Positions 36,044-45,519 of a stretch of DNA of 64,000 nucleotides are shown piece after piece (position 1 is the stretch's first letter; the number at the start of each line of letters is the position of its first letter). Source of the stretch: Blautia wexlerae (GTDB taxonomy: Bacteria; Bacillota; Clostridia; Lachnospirales; Lachnospiraceae); the NCBI RefSeq assembly GCF_013300825.1, contig NZ_JAAIMY010000012.1:1-64000 (forward strand), read 5' to 3'. The position numbers and the translations under genes are program-made. Under the pieces are notes generated by a model, which did not search any database, was not told the DNA's origin, and saw nothing but the letters and a program-made list of their open reading frames with translations.

Positions 36044-36787
36044 ATGATTATTTATGCAGGAAAAGACTACAATGACGTGAGCAGAAAAGCAGCTAATATT
36101 ATGTCAGCTCAGATTATTATGAAACCGGATGCAGTTCTTGGTCTGGCCACAGGTTCTACACCGGTGGGAATGTACAAACAGTTAATTGAATGGTATCAGA
36201 AAGGTGATCTGGACTTTTCTAAAGTTACTTCTGTAAATCTTGATGAGTACAAAGGACTATCCGGAGATAACGACCAGAGTTACCGCTATTTCATGAACAC
36301 AAACCTGTTTGACCATGTAAATATTAATAAAACAAGAACCTATGTGCCGAATGGACTGGAAGAAAACAGTGAAAAAGCATGTGCAGATTATAATGCGATC
36401 ATCCGCAGTGTAGGCGGAGTAGACATGCAGCTTCTGGGAATCGGTGGAAACGGACATATCGGATTCAATGAGCCGGGAGAAGCTTTTGAAAAAGAAACTC
36501 ACTGCGTAAACCTTACAGAAAGTACAATTAAAGCAAATGCAAGATTCTTTGCAAGTATGGATGAAGTTCCGAAACAGGCTTACACAATGGGAATCAAAAG
36601 TATTATGTCAGCCAGGAAAATTCTCCTGATCGCAACCGGAGAAGCAAAAGCGGATGCTCTTTACAAATCTTTATACGGACCAATTACTCCAAATGTACCG
36701 GCATCTATTCTGCAGCTCCATCCGGATGTAACTGTTGTGTCAGATGAAGATGCATTAAAACTGATTCGTGAAAAAGGTCTTTTATAA
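36044..36787 (+). CDS. nagB: Glucosamine-6-phosphate deaminase
   Basis: A 247-residue enzyme that converts glucosamine-6-phosphate to fructose-6-phosphate and ammonia. Family motifs are 'LGLATGSTPVGMYKQLI', 'NLDEYKGL' with the catalytic Asp, 'GIGGNGHIGFNEPG' with the catalytic His and Glu, and 'PASILQLHPDVTVVSDEDA'. The start at 36044 is chosen because AAGGAG precedes it by eight to ten bases. It lies 110 bases before nagA on the same strand. The C-terminal allosteric lysines of the E. coli hexamer are not obvious, as usual for the short monomeric form in Firmicutes. Confidence 0.96.
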   Translation: MIIYAGKDYNDVSRKAANIMSAQIIMKPDAVLGLATGSTPVGMYKQLIEWYQKGDLDFSKVTSVNLDEYKGLSGDNDQSYRYFMNTNLFDHVNINKTRTYVPNGLEENSEKACADYNAIIRSVGGVDMQLLGIGGNGHIGFNEPGEAFEKETHCVNLTESTIKANARFFASMDEVPKQAYTMGIKSIMSARKILLIATGEAKADALYKSLYGPITPNVPASILQLHPDVTVVSDEDALKLIREKGLL

Positions 36788-36898
36788 TACTGGCTCTTGT
36801 GTGATAATAACAGTATCAGCGGAAAGAATTGCCTGACAGAGATAAAGTCAGGGAAGTACTTAATAATTCACTTCAGCGAGAAAAGAGGCAAAAAGAAG

Positions 36899-38002
36899 AT
36901 GATTATAAAGAATGGAAAAGTTTTTCAGGAAGATGGAAGCTATAAAACAGCAGATTTATACGTAGAGAATGGCTGGATTGTAGCATCTGAAGATGAAGTA
37001 ACAGATAAAACAGAACTGGATGCAGCAGGTCTGAAAGTGCTGCCGGGACTGGTAGATATTCACAGCCACGGTGCAGTCAAACATGATTTTTCAGATGCGG
37101 ATGTGAATGGACTGAAAATCATTCTTCAGTATGAAAAATCACAGGGAATCACTTCCTACTGCCCGACATCCATGACCCTTCCGAAAGAAGAACTGCTGAG
37201 AATTTTCCAGACAGCAAAAGATGTAGAACAGGACGAAACATGCGCAAGAATCGTTGGCATCAACATGGAGGGACCGTTCCTTGATCCGTCCAAAAAAGGA
37301 GCTCATGTGGAAGGATATATCCGCAAACCGGATATTGGATTTTTCAAAGAATGTAATAAGGCAGCAGGCGGACTGATCAAACTGGTAACTCTCGCTCCAA
37401 ATATGGAAGGCTCAGAGGAATTTATCAGGGAATTACATGACGAGGTAGTTATTTCCATCGGACATACAGCAGCAGATTATAACTGTGCAGCAGAAGCCAT
37501 GAAACAGGGTGTCATTCATGTAACTCATTTATATAATGCCATGAATCCGATGGGACACAGAGAACCGGGAGTGATCGGAGCAGCGGCAGATAATGAAAAT
37601 TGTATGGTAGAACTGATCGGAGACGGTATCCATATCCATCCGGTAACTGTACGCAATACTTTTCGTCTTTTCGGAGACAGCAGGGTCATTCTCATCAGTG
37701 ACTCCATGATGGCAACTGGTATGGAGAATGGAATCTATGAACTGGGTGGTCAGGAAGTAACCATGAAGGATCGCAAGGCGACACTGGCAGACGGAACCAT
37801 TGCTGGTTCAGCGACCTGTCTCTTCGGATGTATGAAGAGTGTTATTTCCATGGGAGTACCGGAAAGAGAGGCTATTCTTGCAGCAACTGCAAATCCGGCC
37901 AGAAGTATTGGGATTTATAATGAAGTAGGTTCTCTGACCCCCGGAAAACGGGCAGATATCATTCTGACAGATGAAGAACTGAATATTGTGAAGGTACTGT
38001 AA
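36899..38002 (+). CDS. nagA: N-acetylglucosamine-6-phosphate deacetylase
   Basis: A 367-residue amidohydrolase removing acetate from GlcNAc-6-P, supplying NagB. Metal-binding and catalytic motifs are 'LPGLVDIHSHG', 'GINMEGPFLDPSKKGAH' (Glu), 'SIGHTAADY' (His), 'VTHLYNAMNPMGHREPG' (His) and 'LISDSMMATGM' (catalytic Asp). The start at 36899 is selected for AAAGAGG at 36881-36887. It is co-oriented with nagB and ends before a terminator that separates it from nanE. Confidence 0.95.
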   Translation: MIIKNGKVFQEDGSYKTADLYVENGWIVASEDEVTDKTELDAAGLKVLPGLVDIHSHGAVKHDFSDADVNGLKIILQYEKSQGITSYCPTSMTLPKEELLRIFQTAKDVEQDETCARIVGINMEGPFLDPSKKGAHVEGYIRKPDIGFFKECNKAAGGLIKLVTLAPNMEGSEEFIRELHDEVVISIGHTAADYNCAAEAMKQGVIHVTHLYNAMNPMGHREPGVIGAAADNENCMVELIGDGIHIHPVTVRNTFRLFGDSRVILISDSMMATGMENGIYELGGQEVTMKDRKATLADGTIAGSATCLFGCMKSVISMGVPEREAILAATANPARSIGIYNEVGSLTPGKRADIILTDEELNIVKVL

Positions 38003-38004
38003 TT

Positions 38005-38033
38005 ATATCAATCCTCTCAAGTGCATTGTTTTA
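38005..38033. repeat. Short palindrome related to the 43-bp repeat
   Basis: ATCCTCT ... AAGAGGA arms enclose 'caagtgcattgtttt', close to the 'aatgcattatttta' core of the element at 47510-47552. It lies just after nagA and before its terminator. Confidence 0.5.
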
Positions 38034-38049
38034 AGAGGAAAACCATAAG

Positions 38050-38096
38050 GCCACCCGCAGGGATTGCGAAGAGCAATAAGCTGTGGGTGGTTTTTT
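38050..38096 (+). terminator. nagBA terminator
   Basis: CCACCCGCAG / CTGTGGGTGG stem (one G-U pair), a 20-base loop that itself can pair (ATTGC/GCAAT), then T6. It ends 17 bases before nanE, so nanE is reached by read-through or by a nearby promoter. Confidence 0.88.
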
Positions 38097-38113
38097 AAGG
38101 AGAATAAAAACTG

Positions 38114-38818
38114 ATGACAAAAAAAGAGTTTCTTGATGCGATTCATGGACAGATGATCATTTCCTGTCAGGCTGTAGAAGGCGAACCTTTATATGTAGAA
38201 GAGAAATCCATTATGTATTTAATGGCACGTGCGGCGAAGCAGGCAGGGACACCGGCAATTCGTACCAGCAGTATCCGTGACGTGGTGGCGATTAAGGAGG
38301 AGACGGAACTTCCGGTTATCGGTCTGGTGAAGATTCAGTATCCTGGATATGAGGAATATATCACACCTACTATGAAAGAAGTTGATGACTTGACAGCAGC
38401 AGGTGCTGATGTTGTGGCACTGGACTGCACACTTCGTAAACGTGGAGATGGCACAACTGTCAATGAGTTTATTGCTCAGATCAAAGAAAAATATCCGGAT
38501 ATTATACTGATGGCAGATATTTCCAATTACGAAGAAGGTATCAATGCATGGAAATGCGGTGTAGATATTGTGGGAACGACTATGAGCGGGTATACGGCTT
38601 ATACAGTATCAGGAACTGATGAGCCGGATTATGAACTGATGGAAAGATTGGCGCGAGATACAGATATTCCTGTTATTGGAGAAGGGCGGATCCATTATCC
38701 GGAGCAGGCTGTAAGAGCATTGCAGACCGGAGTATGGGCGATCGTTGTAGGTGGGGCGATTACCCGCCCGCTGGAAATTGCATTGCGTTTTCAGAAGAAA
38801 ATCAGAGAGAGCAGATAG
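38114..38818 (+). CDS. nanE: N-acetylmannosamine-6-phosphate 2-epimerase
   Basis: A 234-residue TIM-barrel epimerase converting ManNAc-6-P to GlcNAc-6-P, the step that links sialic acid or ManNAc use to NagA and NagB. Signatures are 'GQMIISCQAVEGEPLY', 'LPVIGLVKIQYPGYEEYITPT', 'VALDCTLRKRGDG', 'MADISNYEEGINAWKCGVDIVGTTMSGYT' and 'IGEGRIHYPEQA', with the catalytic Lys in the 'KIQYP' strand. No other sialic acid genes (nanA, nanK) are in the window. The start follows AAGGAG eight to ten bases upstream. Confidence 0.94.
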   Translation: MTKKEFLDAIHGQMIISCQAVEGEPLYVEEKSIMYLMARAAKQAGTPAIRTSSIRDVVAIKEETELPVIGLVKIQYPGYEEYITPTMKEVDDLTAAGADVVALDCTLRKRGDGTTVNEFIAQIKEKYPDIILMADISNYEEGINAWKCGVDIVGTTMSGYTAYTVSGTDEPDYELMERLARDTDIPVIGEGRIHYPEQAVRALQTGVWAIVVGGAITRPLEIALRFQKKIRESR

Positions 38819-38934
38819 CAATTCTATAAAATAATGCAATCAGGACAGTTCAGACGAGCAAATTTTACAGGGACTATCTGATATTCCCAAAACAGGAGTT
38901 TGTATTTGAGAATCCGGTCCGGATGCTGCACTTC

Positions 38935-38963
38935 TTGTCAATTATACCGGTGTATGATATATT
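38935..38963 (+). promoter_or_regulatory. Predicted sigma-A promoter of the phosphatase gene
   Basis: TTGTCA (38935-38940), 17-base spacer, TATATT (38958-38963), 29 bases before the start of the gene. Confidence 0.6.
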
Positions 38964-38991
38964 TGAAAAAAACCGAAAGGATAAAATACAA

Positions 38992-39720
38992 ATGAAATTA
39001 GTGATCGTACGACACGGAGATCCGGATTATTCCATTGATTCTCTGACCGAAAAAGGATGGAAAGAAGCAGAATATCTTTCAGAAAGACTGTCGAAACTTG
39101 AGGTAAAAGACTTTTATGTTTCTCCTCTTGGAAGAGCAAAAGATACCGCCTCTTTTACTCTGAAAAAGATGAACAGGACAGCAACAGAATGTGACTGGTT
39201 ACAGGAATTTAATGTTCTCATTGACCGGCCGGATATCACAGACAGAAAGAAAATTCTATGGGACTGGCTTCCGCAGGACTGGACACAGGACGAGAGATTT
39301 TATCAGTATGATCACTGGTTTGAAAACGAAAGACTACAGAAAGCAGATGCCAAAGGCTATTATGATTATGTAACAGGAAAATTTGATCAGCTTCTGGCTG
39401 AGCATGGATATGTCCGTGAAGGACATTATTACAGGGTTACAAAAGCGAATGATGACACACTGGTATTCTTCTGCCATTTCGGACTGGAATGTGTTCTTCT
39501 CAGTCATCTGATGAGTGTATCTCCTATGGTGTTCTGGCATGGACTGTGTGCAGCACCAAGCTCTGTGACAACCGTAAACACAGAAGAGAGACGGGAAGGA
39601 ATCGCCAGTTTCCGGGTCAGTGCATTTGGGGATATTTCCCATTTATATGTGCATGGTGAACCACCTGCATTTGCAGCGAGATTCTGTGAGATGTACAGTA
39701 ATGAGGATGAACGTCACTAA
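38992..39720 (+). CDS. Histidine phosphatase-family protein
   Basis: A 242-residue protein of the phosphoglycerate mutase-like superfamily. The phosphoacceptor is in 'IVRHGDPDYSIDSLTEKGWKEAEYLS'; 'FYVSPLGRAKDTASFTL' is the second Arg site and 'VFFCHFGLECVLLSHL' carries the second His. The central insertion is larger than in cofactor-dependent mutases, so a small-molecule phosphatase is more likely than glycolytic mutase. The start at 38992 is where the family begins and has GAAAGG upstream. The substrate is unknown. Confidence 0.87.
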   Translation: MKLVIVRHGDPDYSIDSLTEKGWKEAEYLSERLSKLEVKDFYVSPLGRAKDTASFTLKKMNRTATECDWLQEFNVLIDRPDITDRKKILWDWLPQDWTQDERFYQYDHWFENERLQKADAKGYYDYVTGKFDQLLAEHGYVREGHYYRVTKANDDTLVFFCHFGLECVLLSHLMSVSPMVFWHGLCAAPSSVTTVNTEERREGIASFRVSAFGDISHLYVHGEPPAFAARFCEMYSNEDERH

Positions 39721-39761
39721 GCGAATAAATATCTACATAGTCAGAAAGGAAACAGGAAATA

Positions 39762-40712
39762 TTGATATCAAAGACAATGAAAACAATTCTGCATACACTG
39801 TCGCATGGAAATATAGAAGTGGATTCGTCCAGAAAACTGGCAGATCTGAAACAACTGGATGCTATGCGGATTTTTGTAAAAAAGCTGGATGCGAAGGTCT
39901 ATAACGGAGATCATGTAGTGCCGATCCGATTATATTTTCCGACAGAAGAAGCAATGCAGGCAGGGATTGTAGAGGGAAACACATTTCCAATCCTGCTGTT
40001 CTTCCACGGTGGTGGATGGGCAACTGAAAGTGTGGAAAATTATGACCGGGTTTGCTCCAGAATGGCACAGGCAACAGCACATATTGTAGTTTCTGTAGAG
40101 TACAGACTTGCTCCGGAGCATAAATTTCCGGTTCCTCTGGAAGATTGTTATGCTGCCGCAAAAGCACTCTATTCAAATGAGTTGATCTTAAACACAGATC
40201 CTGAGAAAATCACGATTGCAGGTGACAGTGCGGGAGGAAACCTGACAGCAGCCGTGTGCCTGATGGCAAGAGACAGAGGCGATTTTACACCAAAGCGCCA
40301 GATACTCATTTATCCGGCACTTGGAAACTGTTATACAGAAGAATCTCCTTATCCATCCGTACATGAAAATGGAAGTGATTGTATTCTGACAGCAGTAAAA
40401 ATGGAAGATTATCTCACCTTATATCAGAGAACTAAAGAGGACAGGCAGAACCCATATTTCGCTCCGATTCTGGAAAAAAATTTGAGAAATCTGCCGGAAA
40501 CTCTGGTTCTCACAGCAGAATATGACCCTCTTCGGGATGAAGGAGAAGCATATGCAAAAAAACTGGAAGAAGCAGGAAATCATGTGGAACTTCACAGAAT
40601 CCATGGTGCATTTCATGGCTTTTTTGCACTGGGAATCAAGTTTCTGCATGTGCAGGAGAGCTTTGAATACATCAACGGATTTTTGAATAAGAGTTATGAG
40701 AAGATACTCTGA
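39762..40712 (+). CDS. Alpha/beta hydrolase, HSL/acetyl-esterase type
   Basis: A 316-residue esterase of the hormone-sensitive lipase family: oxyanion motif 'LLFFHGGGWATES', nucleophile elbow 'ITIAGDSAGGNLTAA', Asp in 'AEYDPLRDEGEAYA' and His in 'IHGAFHGFF'. No signal peptide. The TTG at 39762 is given as start because AAGGAAACAGG precedes it; an ATG at 39777 is possible. The gene is followed after 58 bases by a membrane protein with an acyltransferase/condensation-like domain, a recurring pairing in Lachnospiraceae as far as I recall, which suggests a joint role in making or breaking an ester. Confidence 0.87.
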   Translation: MISKTMKTILHTLSHGNIEVDSSRKLADLKQLDAMRIFVKKLDAKVYNGDHVVPIRLYFPTEEAMQAGIVEGNTFPILLFFHGGGWATESVENYDRVCSRMAQATAHIVVSVEYRLAPEHKFPVPLEDCYAAAKALYSNELILNTDPEKITIAGDSAGGNLTAAVCLMARDRGDFTPKRQILIYPALGNCYTEESPYPSVHENGSDCILTAVKMEDYLTLYQRTKEDRQNPYFAPILEKNLRNLPETLVLTAEYDPLRDEGEAYAKKLEEAGNHVELHRIHGAFHGFFALGIKFLHVQESFEYINGFLNKSYEKIL

Positions 40713-40770
40713 ACCAGCGTGTCAATATCTGGCACACCCTTGGTGAGATAAAGAAGAAAGCAGGAAAACT

Positions 40771-42591
40771 ATGGATACAGGATATTCAAAATGGAGAAAA
40801 CTGGATAATGCAGCGTTAGCATTTCCATTGGTGTCAGGAAAGAATGATACCAGAGTATTTCGATTTTACTGTCAGCTAAAAGAAATGGTTAACGGAGAAC
40901 TGCTTCAGACTGCGCTGGATCAGACAATGGAGAAATATCCACTGTTTCAGGCTGTTCTGAGAAAAGGATTATTCTGGTTTTATCTGGAACACCGGGATAT
41001 CAGGGCAACAGTGAAGCAGGAAACGGAACCGCCATGCAGCCGCCTGTATATCCCGGACAAAAAGTCGCTGCTGTTTCAGGTTACTTATTATAAAAACAGG
41101 ATTAATTTTGAAGTGTTTCATGCGCTGACAGATGGAACAGGAGCTATGCATTTTTTGCAGGAACTGGTGCAGGAATATCTGATTCTTGCACATCCTCTGG
41201 CAGATCTGCCACGGATCGAGAAGGAAGCAGAAATTACTCATGGAGATAAGGAAGAGGATAGTTTTTCACAGTACTATTCTTCAGATATTCCCAAAGATAA
41301 AGAGAAGAAAAAGGCAGCAGTAAAGCTGAAAGGTGAGAAGCTGGTTCATTCCGACATGCACATTACAGAAGTGATTCTTTCTGTAAAGGATATTCATCAG
41401 AAGGCCCGCTCCTATGGAGTATCTATTACCGTATTGCTGGCGGCCATGATGCTGTGTTCCATTCGCAGGGAAGTACCAAAAAATCAGCAGAAGCGTCCAA
41501 TCTCATTGATGATACCAGTGAATCTGAGAAATTATTTTCCGTCTCAGTCTATGGCAAATTTCTTTGGATGGATTGAAGTTGGATATACATTTTCAGATAC
41601 AACAACTTTTCAGGATGTGGTAGATGAAGTAAAAAGACAGTTTGAGAATGAACTGGTAAAAGAGAAAATCGCCATGCATATGAATGGGTACGTGCGGATT
41701 GAGAAGAATCCTTTTGTGCGGGTAGTTCCGTTGGAAATCAAGAGATATTTCATGAGGATTGGAGCCAGCCTTGGCAGCAGAAGCGTTACTGCTGTTTATT
41801 CTAATATTGGAATTATCCGGCTGCCGGAAGAATACAAAGAATATATTCAGCATTTTGGGATTTTTGCCTGTACTAATACTCTTCAGATGTGTTCCTGTTC
41901 TTATGGAGATGAAATGGTTCTTGGACTCACATCAAAGCTATCGGATGACAGCATTCAGAGAAATTTTCGAAAAATACTCAGTGAGGAAGAGGTTTCCCAC
42001 AGGGAGTTGAAGAATGAATTTCCGGGATATGGGGAAAAACACAGGCTCGAAAAGAAAGAAAATCAGAAGGTTATCCAGACCTTTAGTTTTTTGTGCCTGG
42101 CAATAGCAGTAATCTGTGGAATGGCTAATTTTATGATGGCGGGTGTGCTGAACTGGTTCTGGTTTGCAGGTGCAGGATGTGCCTGCGCATGGCTGGTTGT
42201 CATGGTAGCATATTATAAACGAAGAAATATTCTGAAGAACGAAATGTGGCAGCTTTTGCTTATATCAGTAATTGCGGTTTTGTGGGACAGGTTTACCGGA
42301 TGGAAGGGCTGGTCTGTGGATTTTGTATTTCCCTTTGGAGTGCTGGCAGTGCAGTTTTCCGTTCCTGTGATCGCAAAAATAAACAGGCTGGAACGGGAAG
42401 AGTATCTGTTTTATCTTGTTCAGGCCGGAATTGTAGGACTGGTTCCAATGATACTGGTATGGATCGGAATTGTAAAATTTACCATTCCGTCAGTAATCTG
42501 TGCAGGTATCAGTTTCCTGACACTGGCAGCACTGTTTATCTTCTGCCAGAAGGATACGCTGAGGGAGTTTCATAAAAAGCTGAGGATGTAA
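40771..42591 (+). CDS. Condensation/alcohol-acyltransferase-like membrane protein (DUF6320 type)
   Basis: The 606-residue protein has two parts. Residues 1-430 form a condensation/acyltransferase-like domain: 'FEVFHALTDGTGAMHFL' carries the H-x3-D-G active-site motif, followed by the family's second half with 'ISLMIPVNLRNYFPSQSMANFFGW'. Residues about 440-595 contain six membrane helices, the region I associate with DUF6320. It probably transfers an acyl group to a membrane-associated acceptor on the cytoplasmic side. It lies behind the esterase gene and ahead of a terminator. The donor and acceptor cannot be told. Confidence 0.75.
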   Translation: MDTGYSKWRKLDNAALAFPLVSGKNDTRVFRFYCQLKEMVNGELLQTALDQTMEKYPLFQAVLRKGLFWFYLEHRDIRATVKQETEPPCSRLYIPDKKSLLFQVTYYKNRINFEVFHALTDGTGAMHFLQELVQEYLILAHPLADLPRIEKEAEITHGDKEEDSFSQYYSSDIPKDKEKKKAAVKLKGEKLVHSDMHITEVILSVKDIHQKARSYGVSITVLLAAMMLCSIRREVPKNQQKRPISLMIPVNLRNYFPSQSMANFFGWIEVGYTFSDTTTFQDVVDEVKRQFENELVKEKIAMHMNGYVRIEKNPFVRVVPLEIKRYFMRIGASLGSRSVTAVYSNIGIIRLPEEYKEYIQHFGIFACTNTLQMCSCSYGDEMVLGLTSKLSDDSIQRNFRKILSEEEVSHRELKNEFPGYGEKHRLEKKENQKVIQTFSFLCLAIAVICGMANFMMAGVLNWFWFAGAGCACAWLVVMVAYYKRRNILKNEMWQLLLISVIAVLWDRFTGWKGWSVDFVFPFGVLAVQFSVPVIAKINRLEREEYLFYLVQAGIVGLVPMILVWIGIVKFTIPSVICAGISFLTLAALFIFCQKDTLREFHKKLRM

Positions 42592-42613
42592 GGATATAAT
42601 CATTATACAGATT

Positions 42614-42645
42614 AGAGGGAGATGCATAGCATGCATCTCCCTCTT
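42614..42645. terminator. Terminator between the acyltransferase-like gene and thiC
   Basis: Perfect stem AGAGGGAGATGCAT / ATGCATCTCCCTCT with a four-base loop, between convergent genes; short T run (TTT) and A-rich 3' side. Confidence 0.8.
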
Positions 42646-42668
42646 TAAAATCCGGCTTTTTAAAAGCA

Positions 42669-43979
42669 TCATTCATCAAAAATAGTAACGATCTCTCCGT
42701 CCAGAATACGGTTTGTATTTTTAACAGCGCAGAAATTACCGCACATACTGCAGGTGTCTTCCTTCTCAGGTTTGGCTTCTGCACGATAACGTCTTGCCTT
42801 CTCCGGATCCATGCTGAGTTTGAACATTTCTTCCCAGTCAAGGCGTTTTCTCGCTTCGCTCATCTTGTAATCCCAGTCAGCAGCACCAGGAACGCCCTTT
42901 GCAATATCAGCAGCATGGGCAGCAATCTTGGCAGCGATAATTCCTTCTTTTACGTCAGCAGCATTTGGCAGACGAAGATGTTCTGCAGGTGTTACATAGC
43001 AGAGGAAAGCAGCACCTGAATAAGCTGCGATCGCACCGCCGATTGCAGAGGTGATATGATCATATCCCGGAGCAACATCTGTTACAAGCGGTCCAAGTAC
43101 ATAGAAAGGAGCGCCGTGGCACAGTGTTTTCTGGATTTCCATATTGGCTGCAATCTGGTTCAGCGGCATATGGCCAGGTCCTTCGATCATAACCTGAACA
43201 TCCTTCTCCCATGCACGTTTGGTAAGCTCGCCGAGAGTGATCAGTTCTTCAATCTGCGCAGTATCTGTCGCGTCTGCAATACATCCCGGGCGACATGCAT
43301 CCCCCAGACTTAAGGTGATATCATACTCTCTGCAGATATCCAGAATCTCATCAAAATGTTCATAGAACGGATTCTCTTTTCCTGTCATTTCCATCCATGC
43401 AAACATAATTGAACCACCTCTGGAAACGATATTCATGAGGCGTTTATTCTGTTTGAAACGTGCTGCAGTTGCACGGTTCATACCGCAGTGGATAGTCATG
43501 AAATCCACACCGTCTTCTGCATGCATACGAACAATATCGATCCATTCTTCAGAAGTGATTTTGCCAAGTGCTTTGTGATAATATACAACTGCATCATAGA
43601 TCGGAACAGTACCGATCATTGCCGGACATTCGGAAGTAAGCTTGCGGCGGAAACTTCTGGTATCTCCGTAAGAACTGAGATCCATGATGGCTTCTGCGCC
43701 CATTTCTACTGCAGAACGTACTTTTTCATATTCCATGTCAACGTCTTTCCAGTCTCTGGAAACACCTAAATTTACATTGATCTTGGTGGTCAGCTTTGCG
43801 CCTACACCGCTTGGACTGATGCATTTGTGATTCTTGTTACAGGGAATGATTACCTGTCCTTTTGCAATCAGTTCTCTTAATTCTTCCACGTCAAAATGCT
43901 CTTTTTCTGCTACGATTTCCATCTGTGGTGTGATGATTCCCTGACGTGCTGCGTCCATCTGTGTTGTGTACTGTGTCAT
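42669..43979 (-). CDS. thiC: Phosphomethylpyrimidine synthase ThiC
   Basis: A 436-residue radical SAM enzyme converting aminoimidazole ribotide to hydroxymethylpyrimidine phosphate for thiamine synthesis. The C-terminal cluster motif is '[11 protein letters not shown]', which binds the 4Fe-4S cluster. Other signatures are '[17 protein letters not shown]', '[11 protein letters not shown]', '[11 protein letters not shown]' and '[14 protein letters not shown]'. The start at 43979 has AGGAGG seven to eight bases upstream. It is the short form lacking the N-terminal extension of E. coli ThiC, as is normal in Clostridia. It is controlled by the TPP riboswitch upstream; no other thi genes are in the window. 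Confidence 0.97.
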   Translation of the reverse strand: MTQYTTQMDAARQGIITPQMEIVAEKEHFDVEELRELIAKGQVIIPCNKNHKCISPSGVGAKLTTKINVNLGVSRDWKDVDMEYEKVRSAVEMGAEAIMDLSSYGDTRSFRRKLTSECPAMIGTVPIYDAVVYYHKALGKITSEEWIDIVRMHAEDGVDFMTIHCGMNRATAARFKQNKRLMNIVSRGGSIMFAWMEMTGKENPFYEHFDEILDICREYDITLSLGDACRPGCIADATDTAQIEELITLGELTKRAWEKDVQVMIEGPGHMPLNQIAANMEIQKTLCHGAPFYVLGPLVTDVAPGYDHITSAIGGAIAAYSGAAFLCYVTPAEHLRLPNAADVKEGIIAAKIAAHAADIAKGVPGAADWDYKMSEARKRLDWEEMFKLSMDPEKARRYRAEAKPEKEDTCSMCGNFCAVKNTNRILDGEIVTIFDE

Positions 43980-44191
43980 TTTTTCCTCCTTGCCCTGCAC
44001 TGCGGGCGTTCGATGTTACTGCGAATAAAATGAACTGCGCCTCCTGCATATAGCAGGGACTTGCACCTGCGCATATTCGTAAGTTTTTTAGTAAACTACT
44101 GAAGTGACAGAGAGTGGTGCCCCCGGTCTGTCGTGTTTGTCTGGTTATAATTAAAACAGGGGAGATGATATGATATGTCTGCTTATAAAAA

Positions 44192-44228
44192 GGAAAAACT
44201 GCAATACGCCAACAAGCATATTGCAGTC
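44192..44228 (-). terminator. Regulatory terminator of the thiC TPP riboswitch
   Basis: On the minus strand ACTGCAATA-GC / GC-TATTGCAGT forms a hairpin followed by T5CC, 15 bases after the aptamer. It is the probable expression platform: bound TPP would free this terminator and stop transcription before thiC. Confidence 0.8.
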
Positions 44229-44242
44229 CGGAAGAACTATAA

Positions 44243-44333
44243 CTTTCCCTACGTTGGCATTATCCAAATCAGGTAATGGGTTAAAGCAATACAGCTTACT
44301 CTCAGCCTGTTTACACAAGCACCCCTTGTCTCA
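44243..44333 (-). promoter_or_regulatory. TPP riboswitch (THI element) of thiC
   Basis: Read on the minus strand, the conserved parts are 'ggggtgct', 'ggctgagagtaa', 'acccattacctgatttgga' and 'taatgccaacgtagggaa', in the THI-box order. Both TPP-binding arms are complete. The aptamer lies about 260 bases before thiC with a terminator hairpin in between. Confidence 0.96.
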
Positions 44334-44342
44334 ATTACAACT

Positions 44343-44371
44343 AGTGTATCACCTGAGAATGGGAAAGTCAA
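44343..44371 (-). promoter_or_regulatory. Predicted sigma-A promoter of the thiC transcript
   Basis: On the minus strand TTGACT (44371-44366), 17-base spacer, TACACT (44348-44343), placing the transcript start a few bases before the TPP aptamer. Confidence 0.75.
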
Positions 44372-44428
44372 TATGAAATTTGACAGGTAAATGTGAAAGC
44401 AGACAGCCGGTAGCCTGTAGCCACAGGG

Positions 44429-45436
44429 TCAGGATAAAGACATATTATAAATCTTTGAATCAGAACGCCATACTTTGTTTTTTACCTTTTTATTGGCAAT
44501 TACCTTAATACCATACTTGGTGTTCTTCTTCATTCCGGTGAGTGTAAAGGAATTGGAAGAGGTTGTTTTCACCTTTTTAAAAGAATCGGATCCCGGATAT
44601 CTGATGTAAATACTGTAGCTATTTGCGCCTGCGGTTCTGTTCCATTTCACACTCATGGAAGTGTTGGTATTTCCTGCTTTCTGAAGGGAAATAGAGTTGG
44701 CAACATATCTGTTTGTTGAAGTTGAACTTACATAACGTTTGTTTCCAAGAACCAGATAAGGGTAAATTTTCACCTGATAAAATGTGTTGTCAGATATCGG
44801 AATAGTAAAAGAATATCTGGTCTTAAAATATTTGGTTATAGGTTTACGGGCCGCAGAACCCTGATATACAACTTTGTATCCGGTGATCGCGTTTGAAGGA
44901 GTTACAGTCTTCATATTAAAAGTATATCTGCCCGGATTTGCATAAGAAGACTTAATACTTACTTTTGAATAAAGGGTTGTACATCCTACAGAGCGGGAAG
45001 AAATTGCAATGCCGGATGAATTCAGTGCTGTAATTTTTATAATGTAGGCAGTTCCCGCCTTTAATTTGTTGATTGTAGCTTTGTTACGGGAATTGTCAAC
45101 GTAGCCCAGAAGACGATAGGAAGAAGAGTTTAAAGGGCTGATGCTGACAGCATATTTAACAGCATTGGCAACAGGATTCCATTGAATTGTTACGGAAGTT
45201 TCGGAAGCTGTTGTCTGGCTGATCCCGGACTGAGCAGAGAGGGAAGCACCGGCAGTCGGGGCTTCTGATGATTCAACAGCAGGAGTATCGGAAGCATTCT
45301 CCTGAGTCAGCTCTGCAGTCTGTTCTGCAGGTACCAGCAGTGCGGTAGCTGCAAATACAGAGGAAGCAGATGATAATGTGAGAACAGCACTGAGCGCAAT
45401 GCTTACAAAAAATTTTTTAAAACTTTTCATCTTCAT
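44429..45436 (-). CDS. Secreted fibronectin type III repeat protein
   Basis: A 335-residue exported protein. The signal peptide ends near 'ASSVFAAT'. A Ser/Thr/Glu-rich linker (about 35-70) is followed by three FnIII-like modules: 'TTASETSVTIQWNPVANAVKYAVSI', a degenerate middle one starting near 160, and 'SLQKAGNTNTSMSVKWNRTAGANSYSIYIR', each ending in the 'L.GLKKNTKYGIKV' type of strand. No catalytic domain or wall anchor is visible, so it may be a free or loosely bound surface adhesin. AAGGAGG lies eight bases upstream of the ATG. Confidence 0.83.
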   Translation of the reverse strand: MKMKSFKKFFVSIALSAVLTLSSASSVFAATALLVPAEQTAELTQENASDTPAVESSEAPTAGASLSAQSGISQTTASETSVTIQWNPVANAVKYAVSISPLNSSSYRLLGYVDNSRNKATINKLKAGTAYIIKITALNSSGIAISSRSVGCTTLYSKVSIKSSYANPGRYTFNMKTVTPSNAITGYKVVYQGSAARKPITKYFKTRYSFTIPISDNTFYQVKIYPYLVLGNKRYVSSTSTNRYVANSISLQKAGNTNTSMSVKWNRTAGANSYSIYIRYPGSDSFKKVKTTSSNSFTLTGMKKNTKYGIKVIANKKVKNKVWRSDSKIYNMSLS

Positions 45437-45474
45437 AAAAGAACCTCCTTGAGTAGGGTTTTGTGTTGTGAGTC

Positions 45475-45519
45475 ACAAAAAGCTCCGTTATTGTTAATGT
45501 CAATATAACATAACGGAGC
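45475..45519 (-). terminator. Strong hairpin between hicB and the FnIII gene
   Basis: On the minus strand GCTCCGTTAT / ATAACGGAGC, extended by GTTA/TAAC, is followed by TTTTTG. It lies 105 bases after the hicB stop and 38 bases before the FnIII start. It can end the hicB transcript, or act as an attenuator in the FnIII leader if the promoter lies further upstream. Confidence 0.75.
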
